In this document: one piece after another, positions 41,173 to 51,741 of the stretch
Position numbering within the stretch: position 1 is the first letter of the stretch
How the letters are laid out: every line of letters starts with the position of its first letter
From: Pirellulales bacterium
GTDB taxonomy: Bacteria > Planctomycetota > Planctomycetia > Pirellulales > DATAWG01
DNA length: 54,958 bases
Assembly (NCBI GenBank): GCA_035939775.1
Contig: DASZFO010000089.1
Coordinates: 1 to 54,958, forward strand
Direction of reading: 5' to 3'
Notes under the pieces: model-generated
The model's database searches: none
The model's input: the letters and a program-made list of their open reading frames with translations, nothing else
What the model was told of the DNA's origin: nothing
Made by a program: the position numbers and the translations under genes

Positions 41173-41396
41173 AGCCCTTTGTACTAGCACTTTTTCAACA
41201 TATTGGGGATTATGGAGAACGCAGTCGTATAAATGTCACGGTAAATTCGGTAATCAGCGCCGTTTCACGCTCCGCCCATGTTCAATCGATGCGATTCAAA
41301 TCGTGCGATTGCTGAACTCCAAGACGTTTCAAACTTGCTGAATCCTCGGAAACGTCTGGGATTCACGGTGTTTTGGATGCTAGTACAAAGGGCTGG
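41171..41396. mobile_element. 226-bp MITE-like non-autonomous element with 8-bp target duplication
   Basis: Perfect 19-bp terminal inverted repeats (CCAGCCCTTTGTACTAGCA at 41171-41189 and its complement at 41378-41396) are flanked by identical 8-bp direct repeats CCTTTACG (41163-41170 and 41397-41404). No ORF of note lies inside. An internal inverted pair AGACGTTT / AAACGTCT and low GC relative to the neighbours are visible. Precise removal restores GTTGGAGTTCAGCCTTTACG continuing to CTACTG, a REP-like sequence. The source transposase is not in the window. An 8-bp duplication is compatible with several IS families. Confidence 0.88.
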
Positions 41397-41426
41397 CCTT
41401 TACGCTACTGTCCACGAGCTGACGCA

Positions 41427-41708
41427 ATGCTAATAGACATCGTCGACGCTCGGCCGTTGGACGAGTATCGTGTTCATCTCCGATTTGAAGATGGTGTCGA
41501 GGGGACCATCGATCTTGCGAAACTGGTCCGCTTCGAGAGTGTGTTCGCACCGCTTCACGAAAAAGCGTTTTTCAATCAAGTCCATGTGAACTCGGAATTG
41601 GGCACCATCGAATGGCCGAACGGCGCCGACTTGGATCCCGATGTCTTGTACGCGGAAATCACGGGAATCCCAATCTCGGCCGAGCGCCGTAAATCATCTG
41701 GTTACTGA
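41427..41708 (+). CDS. DUF2442 protein
   Basis: 93 residues: IVDARPLDEYRVHLRFEDGV, EGTIDLAKLVRFESVFAPLH, then IEWPNGADLDPDVLYAEITG. This matches the DUF2442 pattern. Such genes are often paired with DUF4160 genes in toxin-antitoxin-like modules, but the partner is absent here: upstream lies the MITE and transposase island, which could have displaced it. No clear Shine-Dalgarno is seen. It is convergent with putA, with 28 bp between stops. Confidence 0.82.
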   Translation: MLIDIVDARPLDEYRVHLRFEDGVEGTIDLAKLVRFESVFAPLHEKAFFNQVHVNSELGTIEWPNGADLDPDVLYAEITGIPISAERRKSSGY

Positions 41709-41736
41709 AACGGGAAACTGGAAAAACACTGTGTAA

Positions 41737-44700
41737 TCATGGGTCTTCCGGCGGAGCAAATCCTCGCCGCAGCGTGTTCTCCGTGATCGTGCGTTCGACG
41801 ACGAATTGCAGCAGGTAGTCCGGGCCGCCCGCTTTGTCACCGATTCCTGACAGCTTGAAGCCGCCGAAGGGTTGGCGATGCACAAGAGCGCCGGTGATCG
41901 GGCGGTTGAGATAGAGATTCCCGACGAGCATTTCGCGGCTGGCTCGCTCGAGATGGGCCGGGCTGCGCGAGAAGATGCCACCCGTGAGCGCGTAGTCCAC
42001 GCCGTTGGCGATCGCGAGGGCTTCATCGAGATCGGCCGCGCGAATCACGGCGAGCACTGGGCCGAAGATTTCTTCTTGCGCGATGCGCGCCGCCGGCGTT
42101 ACTTCCGTGAAAATGTGCGGGCCGATGAAGTAGCCCTTATCGACGAGCGAGCCGACATCTACGGCTAGCGCCTCGCGAGCTTCTTGCCGGCCGATCTCGA
42201 TATAGCGCCGGACGCGATCGAACGCCTCGGCATCGATGACCGGGCCGACGTGGGCCGATGGATCCTCGGCCGGGCCGACCTTCAGACTGCGCGTGGCTTC
42301 GATCAGCCGAGGGAGGAATTGATCATAAACCGCGTCGAGCACGATCGCCCGCGAGCAGGCCGAGCACTTTTGCCCTTGATAGCCGAAGGCGCTTTTCACG
42401 ACGCCAGCGACGGCTTCGTCCAGATCGGCGTCGTCATCGACGATGATGGCGTTCTTGCCTCCCATCTCGACGATCACACGCTTGACTTGCTTGATCCCGG
42501 ACGCGGAGACTTCCGCGGCGCGGCGATTGATCGCCAGGCCGACATTCCGCGAGCCGGTGAAGGCGATCAGAGCGACGTCGGGATGCTCGACCAATGCCGC
42601 CCCGGCGACTTCTCCTTGCCCCGGTAGATAGTTGACGACCCCGGCAGGCAGTTTCACTTCCTCGAAGATCTCCATGAGCTTGGCGGCGATTACAGCGGAT
42701 TGCTCGGCCGGTTTCATCACGACCGTATTGCCGGTCGCGAGCGCCGCGACGGTCATCCCCGTTAGAATCGCCAATGGAAAGTTCCACGGGGCAATGACGC
42801 CGGCCACTCCGCGCGGCAAGTACTCCGTGCGATTCTCTTCCCCCAGCAGATTGACCTCGTGCGGGGCGTCGAGCGCAATCGCCCCTTGGGCGTAGTACTC
42901 GCAATAGTCGATCGCCTCGCACACGTCGCCGTCGGCCTCGCGCCATTGCTTGCCGCATTCGAAGACTTCCCAAGCGGCCAGCTCGAAGCGCCGCCCGCGC
43001 ATCGCTTCGGCCGCTGCGAGCAGGAAATCCGCCCGGCCGCGCGCGCCGAGGCGCCACCAGGCCGGCATCGCCCGCTTTGCCGCCGCCACGGCGTCGCCGA
43101 TATGCCGCGCCTCTGCCGCCGCCGCGTAACCGACAGTCTGCGCATGATCGGACGGATTCTTCGACGCCAGCCGTGCCGTGGTTTCGACCGGCCGCCCATC
43201 GATCCAGAGCGGGTAATTCTGGCCGAACTGCGAGCGAACCGTGCCGAGCGCATCGCGCATTTTGCGACGATTCACCTCGGCGGCGAAATCTGCCAATGGC
43301 TCGTTCCGAAACGTTGCTGGGGCCGATCCACCGTGCCGAACCGATTCACCAATAGACATCGTTACCTCCTTCAATTCCCCGTCGCCGCTAGCTCGCGGCC
43401 GTTGGACATCCGCCGCTGGCGGCGCCAGTAACTCTTCCGCGGCCAGATGCTCGGCAAAACTTGCCCTCAGAAACGATTCGTTGGATGTGTTTTCAAGCAG
43501 CCTTCGAACAAGATACGCCATGCCGGGAATCAGCTCGCCGTAGGGCATGTAGATTCGCATCCGCTGGCCGAGATCGACGATCGCCTGCTTTTCCGGATCG
43601 GCCATGCCGTAGAGCATTTGAATTTCGTAGGAATTGGCAGGCAGGTCGAGGAGTTTCGCGACCGCGATGCCATGCGAAAGCGATCGAAGATTGTGGCTGC
43701 CGAGCGCCGGCCGTAGCAATCGTCGATTCTGAAATACGAATCGAGTCTGCCGCTCAAAACATGCGTCGGTCTCCCATTTGTGCTGGAAGACAGGGATCGG
43801 CCAGCCGTTGGATTGAGCGCGTACGGTCTCATAATCCCAGTATGCCCCCTTCACGAGACGGACCCAGATCGGAGTGCCGCGCAATTGCGTCCACTCAGCC
43901 AATCCCGCCAGGTCGCTTCCCGCATCGCGCAAATAGCATTGGATGACGATGCCGACGTGCGGCCAATCGCGGAACTCCTCGTCGGCCAGCACCGTCTGAA
44001 AGATATGCAGGGTCAGGTCCTTCGCCTCGAACGACTCCATGTCGATATGCACGTGAGCATTGTGACGGCGGGCCGTGCGGAGCAGAGTGCGCAGCCGCTG
44101 GGCCACGCGCGAGGTCGTTCCATCGCGATCGGCCGGATCGAACTGGCTATCGAGCGCGGAGAGTTTGACCGAGACGTTCACCCGCGGAAGCGGCCCGCGA
44201 TCATCGCGATCGATGCGGCTGATCTCGGGCCAGGAATTTACGGTCGGGGCGGTCCCTTCGATGAGTTGGAGATACGCAAAAAGATACCGCTCGGCCTCGA
44301 CCTCGCTCGTCACGGCTTCGCCGAGGATGTCGAGCGTGAAGGCCCGCTTTTTCTGTCGTTCGGCGTGAGCGGCGGCCAGCACTTCGGCCGTGTTGGAGCC
44401 GGCGATGAATCGGCGGGCGTTGGCGGTCGCCCCACGGCGGGCCGCCGCTGCCAGCGCTCGTCCGGCCGGTGGAATGGTCCTGGCCACGTCCAACCCGATC
44501 CGTGCCGCGGCTGGTAGCCGCCCGCGAACTGGTCCCAAATACTCTTGCAAATGCTCGGTCACACTAGCGGTCGCGCCGAGCATCGGCAGGACGTCGACGA
44601 AGCGAAACATTTGGGTCTTGACGGACTCATCGCGCATGGCCCAAGCCATGATCCGATCGTCCCACCAGGCGCGCTGGAGAAACGTCGAGCGCCGTGTGTC

Positions 44701-44799
44701 CAAATGCGCGAACAACCACCGCCCGACCTCTTGCGTCGTCCGCTCGATGGTCGCCAGATCGGCGGGGCTGAAGTCGTCGGTGAGAATCGGATCGGGCAC
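41737..44799 (-). CDS. putA: Bifunctional proline dehydrogenase / glutamate-semialdehyde dehydrogenase
   Basis: 1020 residues. The N-terminal FAD-dependent proline dehydrogenase barrel (about 90-460) shows VNVSVKLSALDSQFDPADR, HVHIDMESFEAKDLTL, RLVKGAYWDYETV and YEIQMLYGMADPEKQAI. A short linker leads to the NAD-dependent aldehyde dehydrogenase domain (about 510-1005), with PWNFPLAI, the general-base Glu in EMGGKNAIIVDDDADLDEAV, and the catalytic Cys in GYQGQKCSACSRAIV. Together they convert proline to glutamate. There is no N-terminal ribbon-helix-helix, so it is not an autorepressor. The start is a GTG; no ATG alternative lies close. It follows the DUF58 gene of cluster 2 by 132 bp. Confidence 0.95.
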   Translation of the reverse strand: MPDPILTDDFSPADLATIERTTQEVGRWLFAHLDTRRSTFLQRAWWDDRIMAWAMRDESVKTQMFRFVDVLPMLGATASVTEHLQEYLGPVRGRLPAAARIGLDVARTIPPAGRALAAAARRGATANARRFIAGSNTAEVLAAAHAERQKKRAFTLDILGEAVTSEVEAERYLFAYLQLIEGTAPTVNSWPEISRIDRDDRGPLPRVNVSVKLSALDSQFDPADRDGTTSRVAQRLRTLLRTARRHNAHVHIDMESFEAKDLTLHIFQTVLADEEFRDWPHVGIVIQCYLRDAGSDLAGLAEWTQLRGTPIWVRLVKGAYWDYETVRAQSNGWPIPVFQHKWETDACFERQTRFVFQNRRLLRPALGSHNLRSLSHGIAVAKLLDLPANSYEIQMLYGMADPEKQAIVDLGQRMRIYMPYGELIPGMAYLVRRLLENTSNESFLRASFAEHLAAEELLAPPAADVQRPRASGDGELKEVTMSIGESVRHGGSAPATFRNEPLADFAAEVNRRKMRDALGTVRSQFGQNYPLWIDGRPVETTARLASKNPSDHAQTVGYAAAAEARHIGDAVAAAKRAMPAWWRLGARGRADFLLAAAEAMRGRRFELAAWEVFECGKQWREADGDVCEAIDYCEYYAQGAIALDAPHEVNLLGEENRTEYLPRGVAGVIAPWNFPLAILTGMTVAALATGNTVVMKPAEQSAVIAAKLMEIFEEVKLPAGVVNYLPGQGEVAGAALVEHPDVALIAFTGSRNVGLAINRRAAEVSASGIKQVKRVIVEMGGKNAIIVDDDADLDEAVAGVVKSAFGYQGQKCSACSRAIVLDAVYDQFLPRLIEATRSLKVGPAEDPSAHVGPVIDAEAFDRVRRYIEIGRQEAREALAVDVGSLVDKGYFIGPHIFTEVTPAARIAQEEIFGPVLAVIRAADLDEALAIANGVDYALTGGIFSRSPAHLERASREMLVGNLYLNRPITGALVHRQPFGGFKLSGIGDKAGGPDYLLQFVVERTITENTLRRGFAPPEDP

Positions 44800-44931
44800 G
44801 TCTTGGGGCGGTGTTTCCGAACTGCGGCAGTTGTTGAGCGCGTTAGCGCCTCAATTCTATTCATTCGGCTGCGAAAAGAAGAATAGGCAAACTCGCGGCA
44901 CGCCGCGGCATGCTATCCGCAACAGTCGTTC

Positions 44932-46310
44932 TTACAACAAATGCCGCGCCTTGATGTTCAGATAACTATTCACCAGCGGCGCCGTGAGTTCTTCGGGAAA
45001 GACGTCGAGCGAGAGCACTCCTTTGCTCGAGAGATCGGTGAGCACTTGATGCCGCCAGATGAGGATCTCGGCGGCGGCGGCGGCGCGATAGAGGGCTTTG
45101 TCGCGCGGTTCGGGTGCGTCGGCGGCCTCGAAAAGCTGCCGGTCGCGAAGCAGCACGCCTAGCGGCAGGTGCCGGCCTACGAGCGACGTGAGGTAGCGCT
45201 CGACCTGATTGGCATTCACCTCGTCGATCAGGTTGGTGATCAGCACGACGAGCGCTCGCTTGCGGCAGCGCGAAGCGAGATACAAGAAGGCCTCATCATA
45301 ACGCGATTCGACCATTTGCGGAAAGCGATCGAACGACGCGTGTAGTAGCCGATTCATCTGGTTCATGCCTCCCGTCGGCGGCACGAAGCCGTGGATTTGA
45401 TCGGAAAAACAGACCAGCCCAACCGAATCTCCCTGCTTGAGCGCGACGTAGCTCAGCATCAACATGGCATTGAGCGAATGGTCGAGCAGGCTCAAGCCGG
45501 CGGCCTCGTTGGCCATCATCCGGCCGCAGTCCACCAGAAACAGCAGCCGCTGGCTTTGATTGGCCTGAAAATCCTTGACTGTAAGCTTGCTGCGGCGAGC
45601 CGTGCTACGCCAGTCGATGTGCTTGTAGTTATCGTCGCGAGTGAAATCGCGGAGTCGTTCGAATTCGTTGTCCTGGCCGATCCTACGCGTCCGGCGAACC
45701 CCAACGAGGCTCAACCGGTTCGTGCGAGCCAGCACACCGTATTCGCTCAACTGCTTCATGTCGGGGTATACGTTCAATTCGTTTTCGATTGGATAATCGA
45801 GGTATCGCTGCCAAAGGCCGAAGCTGCTGCGAACTCGCAAATGAATTGCCGAAAGCGTGAACGCGCCGCGCCGCGCCGCCTGGATCGCATAGCGGAGCGT
45901 CGAGCGGCTCCGCGGCGCCAATCGAACGAGCAACTCTCGTGGCTCCGCGACCAAAGGCGCCGGCACACCGTCACGGACCCAGATTGCGTGCGTCCGCCGC
46001 GAGCGATTCGTGACCGTCAACTGTACCGGTTGCGGTTTCTTGAGCGACGCCACCCGCAGCATCTGCCGCTCCGCAAGGAAGTCGCTCGACCGCGGCAGCG
46101 TCAAAAGATCGATGACCGCCGCGGCAACGATTGCCACATCGATCGCCACCAGCGCGATGAACAGCGCACCCGACGTCATCAATCCAAGCGACAACAGCCC
46201 CGGCACGGTAAGCATCAGCACCAGCGGCTGGTGAGGATAGACCTTGCTGAGACGAGCCAACAGCACGAGCAGCGCCGCCACGATCGCAAACGAGATGAGA
46301 ACGAGCGCGC

Positions 46311-46314
<4 letters not shown>
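44932..46314 (-). CDS. DUF58 protein with membrane anchor (cluster 2)
   Basis: 460 residues from a GTG that overlaps the moxR stop (GTGA). Upstream codons in the same frame are antisense-like Gly/Arg-rich and were rejected. Hydrophobic segments at about 4-20 and 31-70 anchor it. The DUF58 motif is DFTRDDNYKHIDWRSTARR. The VWA-like MIDAS is degenerate, LVDCGRMM instead of DxSxS, although LVVLITNLIDEV follows as expected. DUF58 proteins are partners of MoxR. This is the long membrane type, unlike the short soluble DUF58 at 39191. Confidence 0.91.
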
Positions 46315-47612
<1,298 letters not shown>

Positions 47613-47653
47613 GAAAATCTCTGATGGTTGCTGGCTTTGTCACTATGCACCGG

Positions 47654-49003
47654 TTATTTGCCACTCTTCATGTGCCGCTTGGCAGCCACGACCATGCCGG
47701 GCTCGCCGCGCACGTGCTCTTGGTAGTATTGCCAACGAGTCTTGGCATAGGAAGAGTCGCGCGTCAATTCCCAGTTCTCCGCCAGAGCGGCGACGTGGCG
47801 GGCGAAATCGGACGTCGGTGCGGGGGGAGGGTCGCGCGGCGGGCCAAAAATGGGCCACCGCGAGAAGCAAAACAGCAGCATCACGATTCCCCACTGAATC
47901 AAGATTACGCCGAGCGGCCAAACGCCCAGGACGTCGGTCATGCCGGCGGTTTCCTGATTATTTCGGCCGCCCGAATTACGAATCCGCGTCGGTTCGTCGG
48001 CCTCCATGAACACCACCCTCTTCGATTGCCCGACTTTGTCGATCAGTTTCGCAGCCAGCTTGCGATGCTCCTTGTTCACGAGCTGCAAGTTCACCAGAAA
48101 CGATCCGTTGGCCACGACGATCAATTGACTCGTGGGCGCGAACAGCGGAATCCCCTGATAGTTCGGCGATTGAAACGCGCGACGGAAGGCAAGGATGTCG
48201 TCGGCATTTTGCGGGGAAGTCGACTTATCGGCGGCGTTCAGGGGGGCGGTCAACAGGATTTCCGCGTCGTCGTCGGTCTCGATCCGGCTGTTCAGCTCGA
48301 TCTCGACCTTAGCGCCATCCACGCCGTAGCTCCAGGGACCGCCGAGCTTCCGCACATCGCGGTGCTTGGCCGTCGAATCGACGCTGAACCAGATGCACGC
48401 AGCATCCTCGGACATCGCGCGGCGGCGGGCGTTGAACTCCTGCGTAGCCTCCGCCAGCCGACGGTCCACCTCCGCTTGCAATTTGGGCGCGACCTGCGGC
48501 CAGATCTTCCGCCAATAGATCGGGGCGGCGTCGAAATCGCGGCCGATGTAAATCAGCGTTCTTCCCTCCTTCTGCTCGAGCCATTGCTGGAACCAATCGA
48601 TCATTGGACCGTCGGGCGGGTTGAAATCGTCAGGAGCGTAGACGATCACGTCGGCCGAGTCCTTCAGGGATGGAGTCAAATCGGTCCCGGTGCGGACCGT
48701 GTGCCCCGCCTTGGCGAACATATCCGCCAGCACGCCATAGCCGTTGATACTTGATGCAAACCGCGTTTCGCTCCGCTGACCATATTGAGTCTGGAGATCG
48801 TCGTTAGGCGTTTTGCTGCATCCGCCGACCGCGATGCCTACCGCGATTGCGCATGCAATGATGTCACCCACCCGCGAACGCGCGGCGTTTCGTCTCCCCT
48901 CTTCCCTTGCGGGAGAGGGGCCGGGGGTGAGGGGTAAAGCGGCGCCGCCGAGGTTGCAACGACTGGAACAACCACTGAGCGCCAAGTGGCGCGTACTTCT
49001 CAT
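47654..49003 (-). CDS. DUF4350 lipoprotein-like protein with embedded repeat
   Basis: 449 residues. The start ATG overlaps the stop of the DUF4129 gene (ATGA). A lipobox Cys sits at about residue 62 (IACAIAVGIAVGGC), unusually far from the start because residues about 23-37 (LPLTPGPSPAREEGR) translate an intergenic-type hairpin repeat. The DUF4350 region follows: FASSINGYGVLADMFAKAGH, SADVIVYAPDDFNPPDG, GRTLIYIGRDFDAAPIYWRK. A C-terminal helix (GVILIQWGIVMLLFCFSRW) comes after the repeat-free core. DUF4350 is a standard member of MoxR/DUF58/DUF4129 operons. Function is unknown. Confidence 0.87.
   Translation of the reverse strand: MRSTRHLALSGCSSRCNLGGAALPLTPGPSPAREEGRRNAARSRVGDIIACAIAVGIAVGGCSKTPNDDLQTQYGQRSETRFASSINGYGVLADMFAKAGHTVRTGTDLTPSLKDSADVIVYAPDDFNPPDGPMIDWFQQWLEQKEGRTLIYIGRDFDAAPIYWRKIWPQVAPKLQAEVDRRLAEATQEFNARRRAMSEDAACIWFSVDSTAKHRDVRKLGGPWSYGVDGAKVEIELNSRIETDDDAEILLTAPLNAADKSTSPQNADDILAFRRAFQSPNYQGIPLFAPTSQLIVVANGSFLVNLQLVNKEHRKLAAKLIDKVGQSKRVVFMEADEPTRIRNSGGRNNQETAGMTDVLGVWPLGVILIQWGIVMLLFCFSRWPIFGPPRDPPPAPTSDFARHVAALAENWELTRDSSYAKTRWQYYQEHVRGEPGMVVAAKRHMKSGK
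48894..48936. repeat. CCCTCTTCCCTTGCGGGAGAGGGG hairpin-type repeat inside DUF4350 gene
   Basis: CCCCTCTTCCC-TTGC-GGGAGAGGGG forms a stem-loop and is followed by CCGGGGGTGAGGGG. This is the widespread repeat that translates as LTPGPSPAREEG in the minus frame. Here it lies within the start of the DUF4350 gene, between its coupled ATG and its signal sequence. Confidence 0.85.
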
Positions 49004-49881
49004 GTCGCTGCCTGCTCGACGAGCCGATTAAAGCGTTCCACCTGATTCCAGCACGCTTCGAAGCGCTCGCGCGCGAGCTGGTGCTCACCGAAGAACACGT
49101 CTTCGAACGGCACGAGCGATTGGGCCACGATGCCATAGATTTCCGGCCGTCCCGTCAATTCGCGGAGGTATTGTCGATTGGTCTTCCCTTTCGCCAGCCG
49201 GAGCATCTGATTCTGGTCGAGCTTGATCAATTGGTAACTGTAGAGATAGATAACGGCCGCGTTGTAATTGCCCGCCTCGTATTGCCGCCGCGCTTCTTCC
49301 AATAGCCCGCCTTTCGTGGCGCCGATTCGAGTGGGCAAGGTCTCGAGGCGGTCTTCTTCAGTTTCTTCCTCGGCAGCGTCCTGCGAATCGGTTTGCTTGG
49401 CGTTGCGCGCCTCGCGCTCGAGAAACGCTCGAATTAGCATGTATGCGATCCACACCAACACGACGGCGATGGCGATCCAGGCGATCCACATCAGGGCCGG
49501 CGCGCTCACCGAGCCCGGATCGATCGACATCGACGGATCGTTTCCGCTGGACGAGCCGGAGCCCGATCCGTCGCCCGCCGATCCGCCGCCGTCGCCGGGC
49601 TGCCCGCGCGATGTCCATTTCCCATTCGGCAAATCGTCGGACGAATTATCGGAGCCGCGAAGTCTAACCGGCCGCACGTCGTCGCGATTCGAATCGTACC
49701 AGGGAAAACGTCCCGATGGGCCAAGCGCTTCGTGACCGGACTGAACCGCCGTGTCGGGATCGGTGGCGGCAAGTATTTGCCGTGGGCATCCCAGGCAGAT
49801 CGACAACCAAGCGCCGACCGCAAGGGCGACGGACTTTCGCGACGCACGAATCATCAGGGCTCGAGCTTGCATGCCGTTCAC
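49000..49881 (-). CDS. DUF4129 membrane protein
   Basis: 293 residues from a GTG overlapping the upstream stop (GTGA), with GAGGG seven bases before it; the ATG at 49872 is the alternative. A signal-like segment (SVALAVGAWLSICLGCPRQI) is followed by an acidic/Gly/Ser-rich linker (GDGGGSAGDGSGSGSSSG) and a transmembrane helix (APALMWIAWIAIAVVLVWIA). A cytoplasmic DUF4129-type domain follows (EARRQYEAGNYNAAVIYLYS, then MLRLAKGKTNRQYLREL). It is a typical companion of MoxR/DUF58. The stop overlaps the DUF4350 start. Confidence 0.86.
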   Translation of the reverse strand: MNGMQARALMIRASRKSVALAVGAWLSICLGCPRQILAATDPDTAVQSGHEALGPSGRFPWYDSNRDDVRPVRLRGSDNSSDDLPNGKWTSRGQPGDGGGSAGDGSGSGSSSGNDPSMSIDPGSVSAPALMWIAWIAIAVVLVWIAYMLIRAFLEREARNAKQTDSQDAAEEETEEDRLETLPTRIGATKGGLLEEARRQYEAGNYNAAVIYLYSYQLIKLDQNQMLRLAKGKTNRQYLRELTGRPEIYGIVAQSLVPFEDVFFGEHQLARERFEACWNQVERFNRLVEQAAT

Positions 49882-50723
49882 CCGATGGCCCTCGTCAATC
49901 GTGCTGCCTCGGCACGGATTTGCAATTCCACTTCCCAACCCTCGCGGCGAATCCGCAGGTCCAGATAACTCAGATAGCGAGCCACGGCAAAAAAACTGGC
50001 GACGAGCCAAATGGCCGTCGGCACGTAGACAAAATACATCCACTCGCCAAACTCCCAATGGTGGCTGAACAGGCCGCACAGATACCAAATCGCGAAGCTC
50101 AAGCCGGCGGCCATCCCTGCGGCGAACAGCAGCGATACGAGCCAGCGACCAAACTGGCTACCGCGCGACCCGGCGTGAAGGACCTGGCTCCGCTGCCAGG
50201 TGGTGATCCGGCCGTGGCCCTTCGTCAATGGATTTCGCTCCAACAAAATCACCTCGTTGAGATATGGCCAAATCACGGACGGCATCCACCAGAAGATGAT
50301 TCCCCACATGATCGATCCCGGCCCCATGAACAGTGCTGGCAAAAAGATGACGCCGCGAAGCAGGATTTGATAGAAGAACAACTGCGGGAGCGAATCGATC
50401 AGGTCACGGACGATCTGCCGCACGGGCGGATGATCGACGAACAAGGCATGTCCGAAATAGCGCGTCACGGCCGCGCTGGCCACGGGCATCTCCCACACCA
50501 CGAGTACGATCATCATCCCGACGAAGAGAAACCAGTCTCGCTCGCCAAGTCGATCCCATACCTGTCGGAGCAGCAACCAGTTCAGAACCGCCAGCGGCAG
50601 CGCTCCGGCGAGGCTGGTAATAAACCACGGCAGCGCATACGCGCGGACCAGTTGCAGCGATAGATCGAGCACGTCGAGCAGATCGCGCTCGCGGATCGCG
50701 ATGCGGGTATTGTCAAGCTGCAT
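49878..50723 (-). CDS. Polytopic membrane protein of the RDD/SpoIIM/MoxR cluster
   Basis: 281 residues with about five or six hydrophobic helices (PWFITSLAGALPLAVLNWLL, FLFVGMMIVLVVWEMPVASA, LLFAAGMAAGLSFAIWYLC). An amphipathic N-terminus (RIAIRERDLLDVLDLSLQLV) comes first. I recognise no named family; membrane proteins at this position are standard in the conserved cluster. The start ATG overlaps the end of the SpoIIM gene by 11 bp, and its stop overlaps the DUF4129 GTG. Confidence 0.84.
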   Translation of the reverse strand: MQLDNTRIAIRERDLLDVLDLSLQLVRAYALPWFITSLAGALPLAVLNWLLLRQVWDRLGERDWFLFVGMMIVLVVWEMPVASAAVTRYFGHALFVDHPPVRQIVRDLIDSLPQLFFYQILLRGVIFLPALFMGPGSIMWGIIFWWMPSVIWPYLNEVILLERNPLTKGHGRITTWQRSQVLHAGSRGSQFGRWLVSLLFAAGMAAGLSFAIWYLCGLFSHHWEFGEWMYFVYVPTAIWLVASFFAVARYLSYLDLRIRREGWEVELQIRAEAARLTRAIG

Positions 50724-51702
50724 GGGTCGGCCCCGCTTCGCTCACTGGCAGCGGCCGGCTGCCCAAGACGACGACGTAAAACAGAATCGCTGCCGCCGAA
50801 ACGATCGCGACGAGCACCTTGAAAGCGTATGGGATCGCCGAAGGCGAGACAAAGCCTTCGATCGGCGCGGCAAGGAAGAAGAGGGCAACCGCCACGCCCG
50901 CCGACGGCATGGCCTCGCGACCTGCCTGCCGCAATGCTTCCGCGCGGCTCAGGCCCTTGGTGTCGATCATCGAGAACCCAAGCCGCATGCCCGCCGCGCC
51001 GCAAAGCACGACCGCCGACAACTCGAACGGCCCATGCGCGGTCACGAAATCTGAAAAAATGCTCCATTCGCTGACCGTCGACATATAGCCGAAGACCGCT
51101 CCGATTTGCGCCGCGTTAAACACGAGCGCGACGAGGCCGCCAACGCCAAACACCAGGCCGAAGGCAAAACATTCCAAGCCGATGGTACTATTGTGCGAGC
51201 TATAAAAGGCTTGCATGAGCGCGGAGAGCTGTCCGTTCCGTTGATCGAGTGGCTTGGAATACATTTCCTGATACTGGTGCAGATTGCTCTTGCCGACGAG
51301 CGCTTCGGCGTACTCTCGAGACTGTCTGGCGAAGAGCATCGACGCGAGAAACAAGCCCCAGAAGATAATGAACGAGATCCGCAAGAACTTGTCGCGGAAA
51401 AGTCGTTGGGGAACGGTCTGAAATACTTCTTGCCACCATTTGCCGACATTGAACCGGCGGCTGCGATAGAGTTGATTGTGCGCCCGAGCGACTAATTGGT
51501 GCAGATAGAGCACCGTGTTGGCCGGCAATTGGTACGAATCCGCCAACGCTAAATCGGCGCAGGCCGAACGATAGAGCGATGCAAACTGGGCAATGCCCGG
51601 CCCGCCCAGACGTTTTCGCCCGCGGCCTTCCATCTTCACGCACAACAGCTCGAGGGCCCGCCAGCTTGTCCGGCGTTGTTCGAGGAGTTCGACTACTTTC
51701 AT
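50713..51702 (-). CDS. Stage II sporulation protein M (SpoIIM)-like membrane protein
   Basis: 329 residues. A cytoplasmic N-terminal helical domain (ELLEQRRTSWRALELLCVKM, then residues to 115) precedes several transmembrane helices: FWGLFLASMLFARQS, AFGLVFGVGGLVALVFNAAQ, AVALFFLAAPIEGFVSPSAI, VLVAIVSAAAILFYVVVLGS. The HGPFELSAVVLCGAAGMRLG and EGFVSPS motifs are characteristic of SpoIIM/DUF95. In non-sporulating bacteria it is found with RDD and MoxR genes and is unrelated to sporulation. It lies 40 bp after the RDD gene; a G-rich repeat occupies that gap. Confidence 0.9.
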   Translation of the reverse strand: MKVVELLEQRRTSWRALELLCVKMEGRGRKRLGGPGIAQFASLYRSACADLALADSYQLPANTVLYLHQLVARAHNQLYRSRRFNVGKWWQEVFQTVPQRLFRDKFLRISFIIFWGLFLASMLFARQSREYAEALVGKSNLHQYQEMYSKPLDQRNGQLSALMQAFYSSHNSTIGLECFAFGLVFGVGGLVALVFNAAQIGAVFGYMSTVSEWSIFSDFVTAHGPFELSAVVLCGAAGMRLGFSMIDTKGLSRAEALRQAGREAMPSAGVAVALFFLAAPIEGFVSPSAIPYAFKVLVAIVSAAAILFYVVVLGSRPLPVSEAGPTHAA

Positions 51703-51704
51703 AG

Positions 51705-51735
51705 GAAGGGGACTGGGGGCTGGGGACTGACGATT
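51705..51735. repeat. G-rich repeat GGGGACTGGGGGCTGGGGAC
   Basis: It has the same unit (GGGGCTGGGGACTGG) as the left arm of the hairpin at 37931 and the repeat at 52612, here without an obvious opposite arm. It lies between the RDD and SpoIIM genes and just upstream of the SpoIIM ATG on the minus strand. Confidence 0.6.
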
Positions 51736-51741
51736 GGAAAA

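Noticed and set aside
50713-51702. Evidence for sporulation from the SpoIIM-like gene
   Set aside because: SpoIIM-like proteins occur with RDD and MoxR genes in many non-sporulating bacteria; no other sporulation gene is present.
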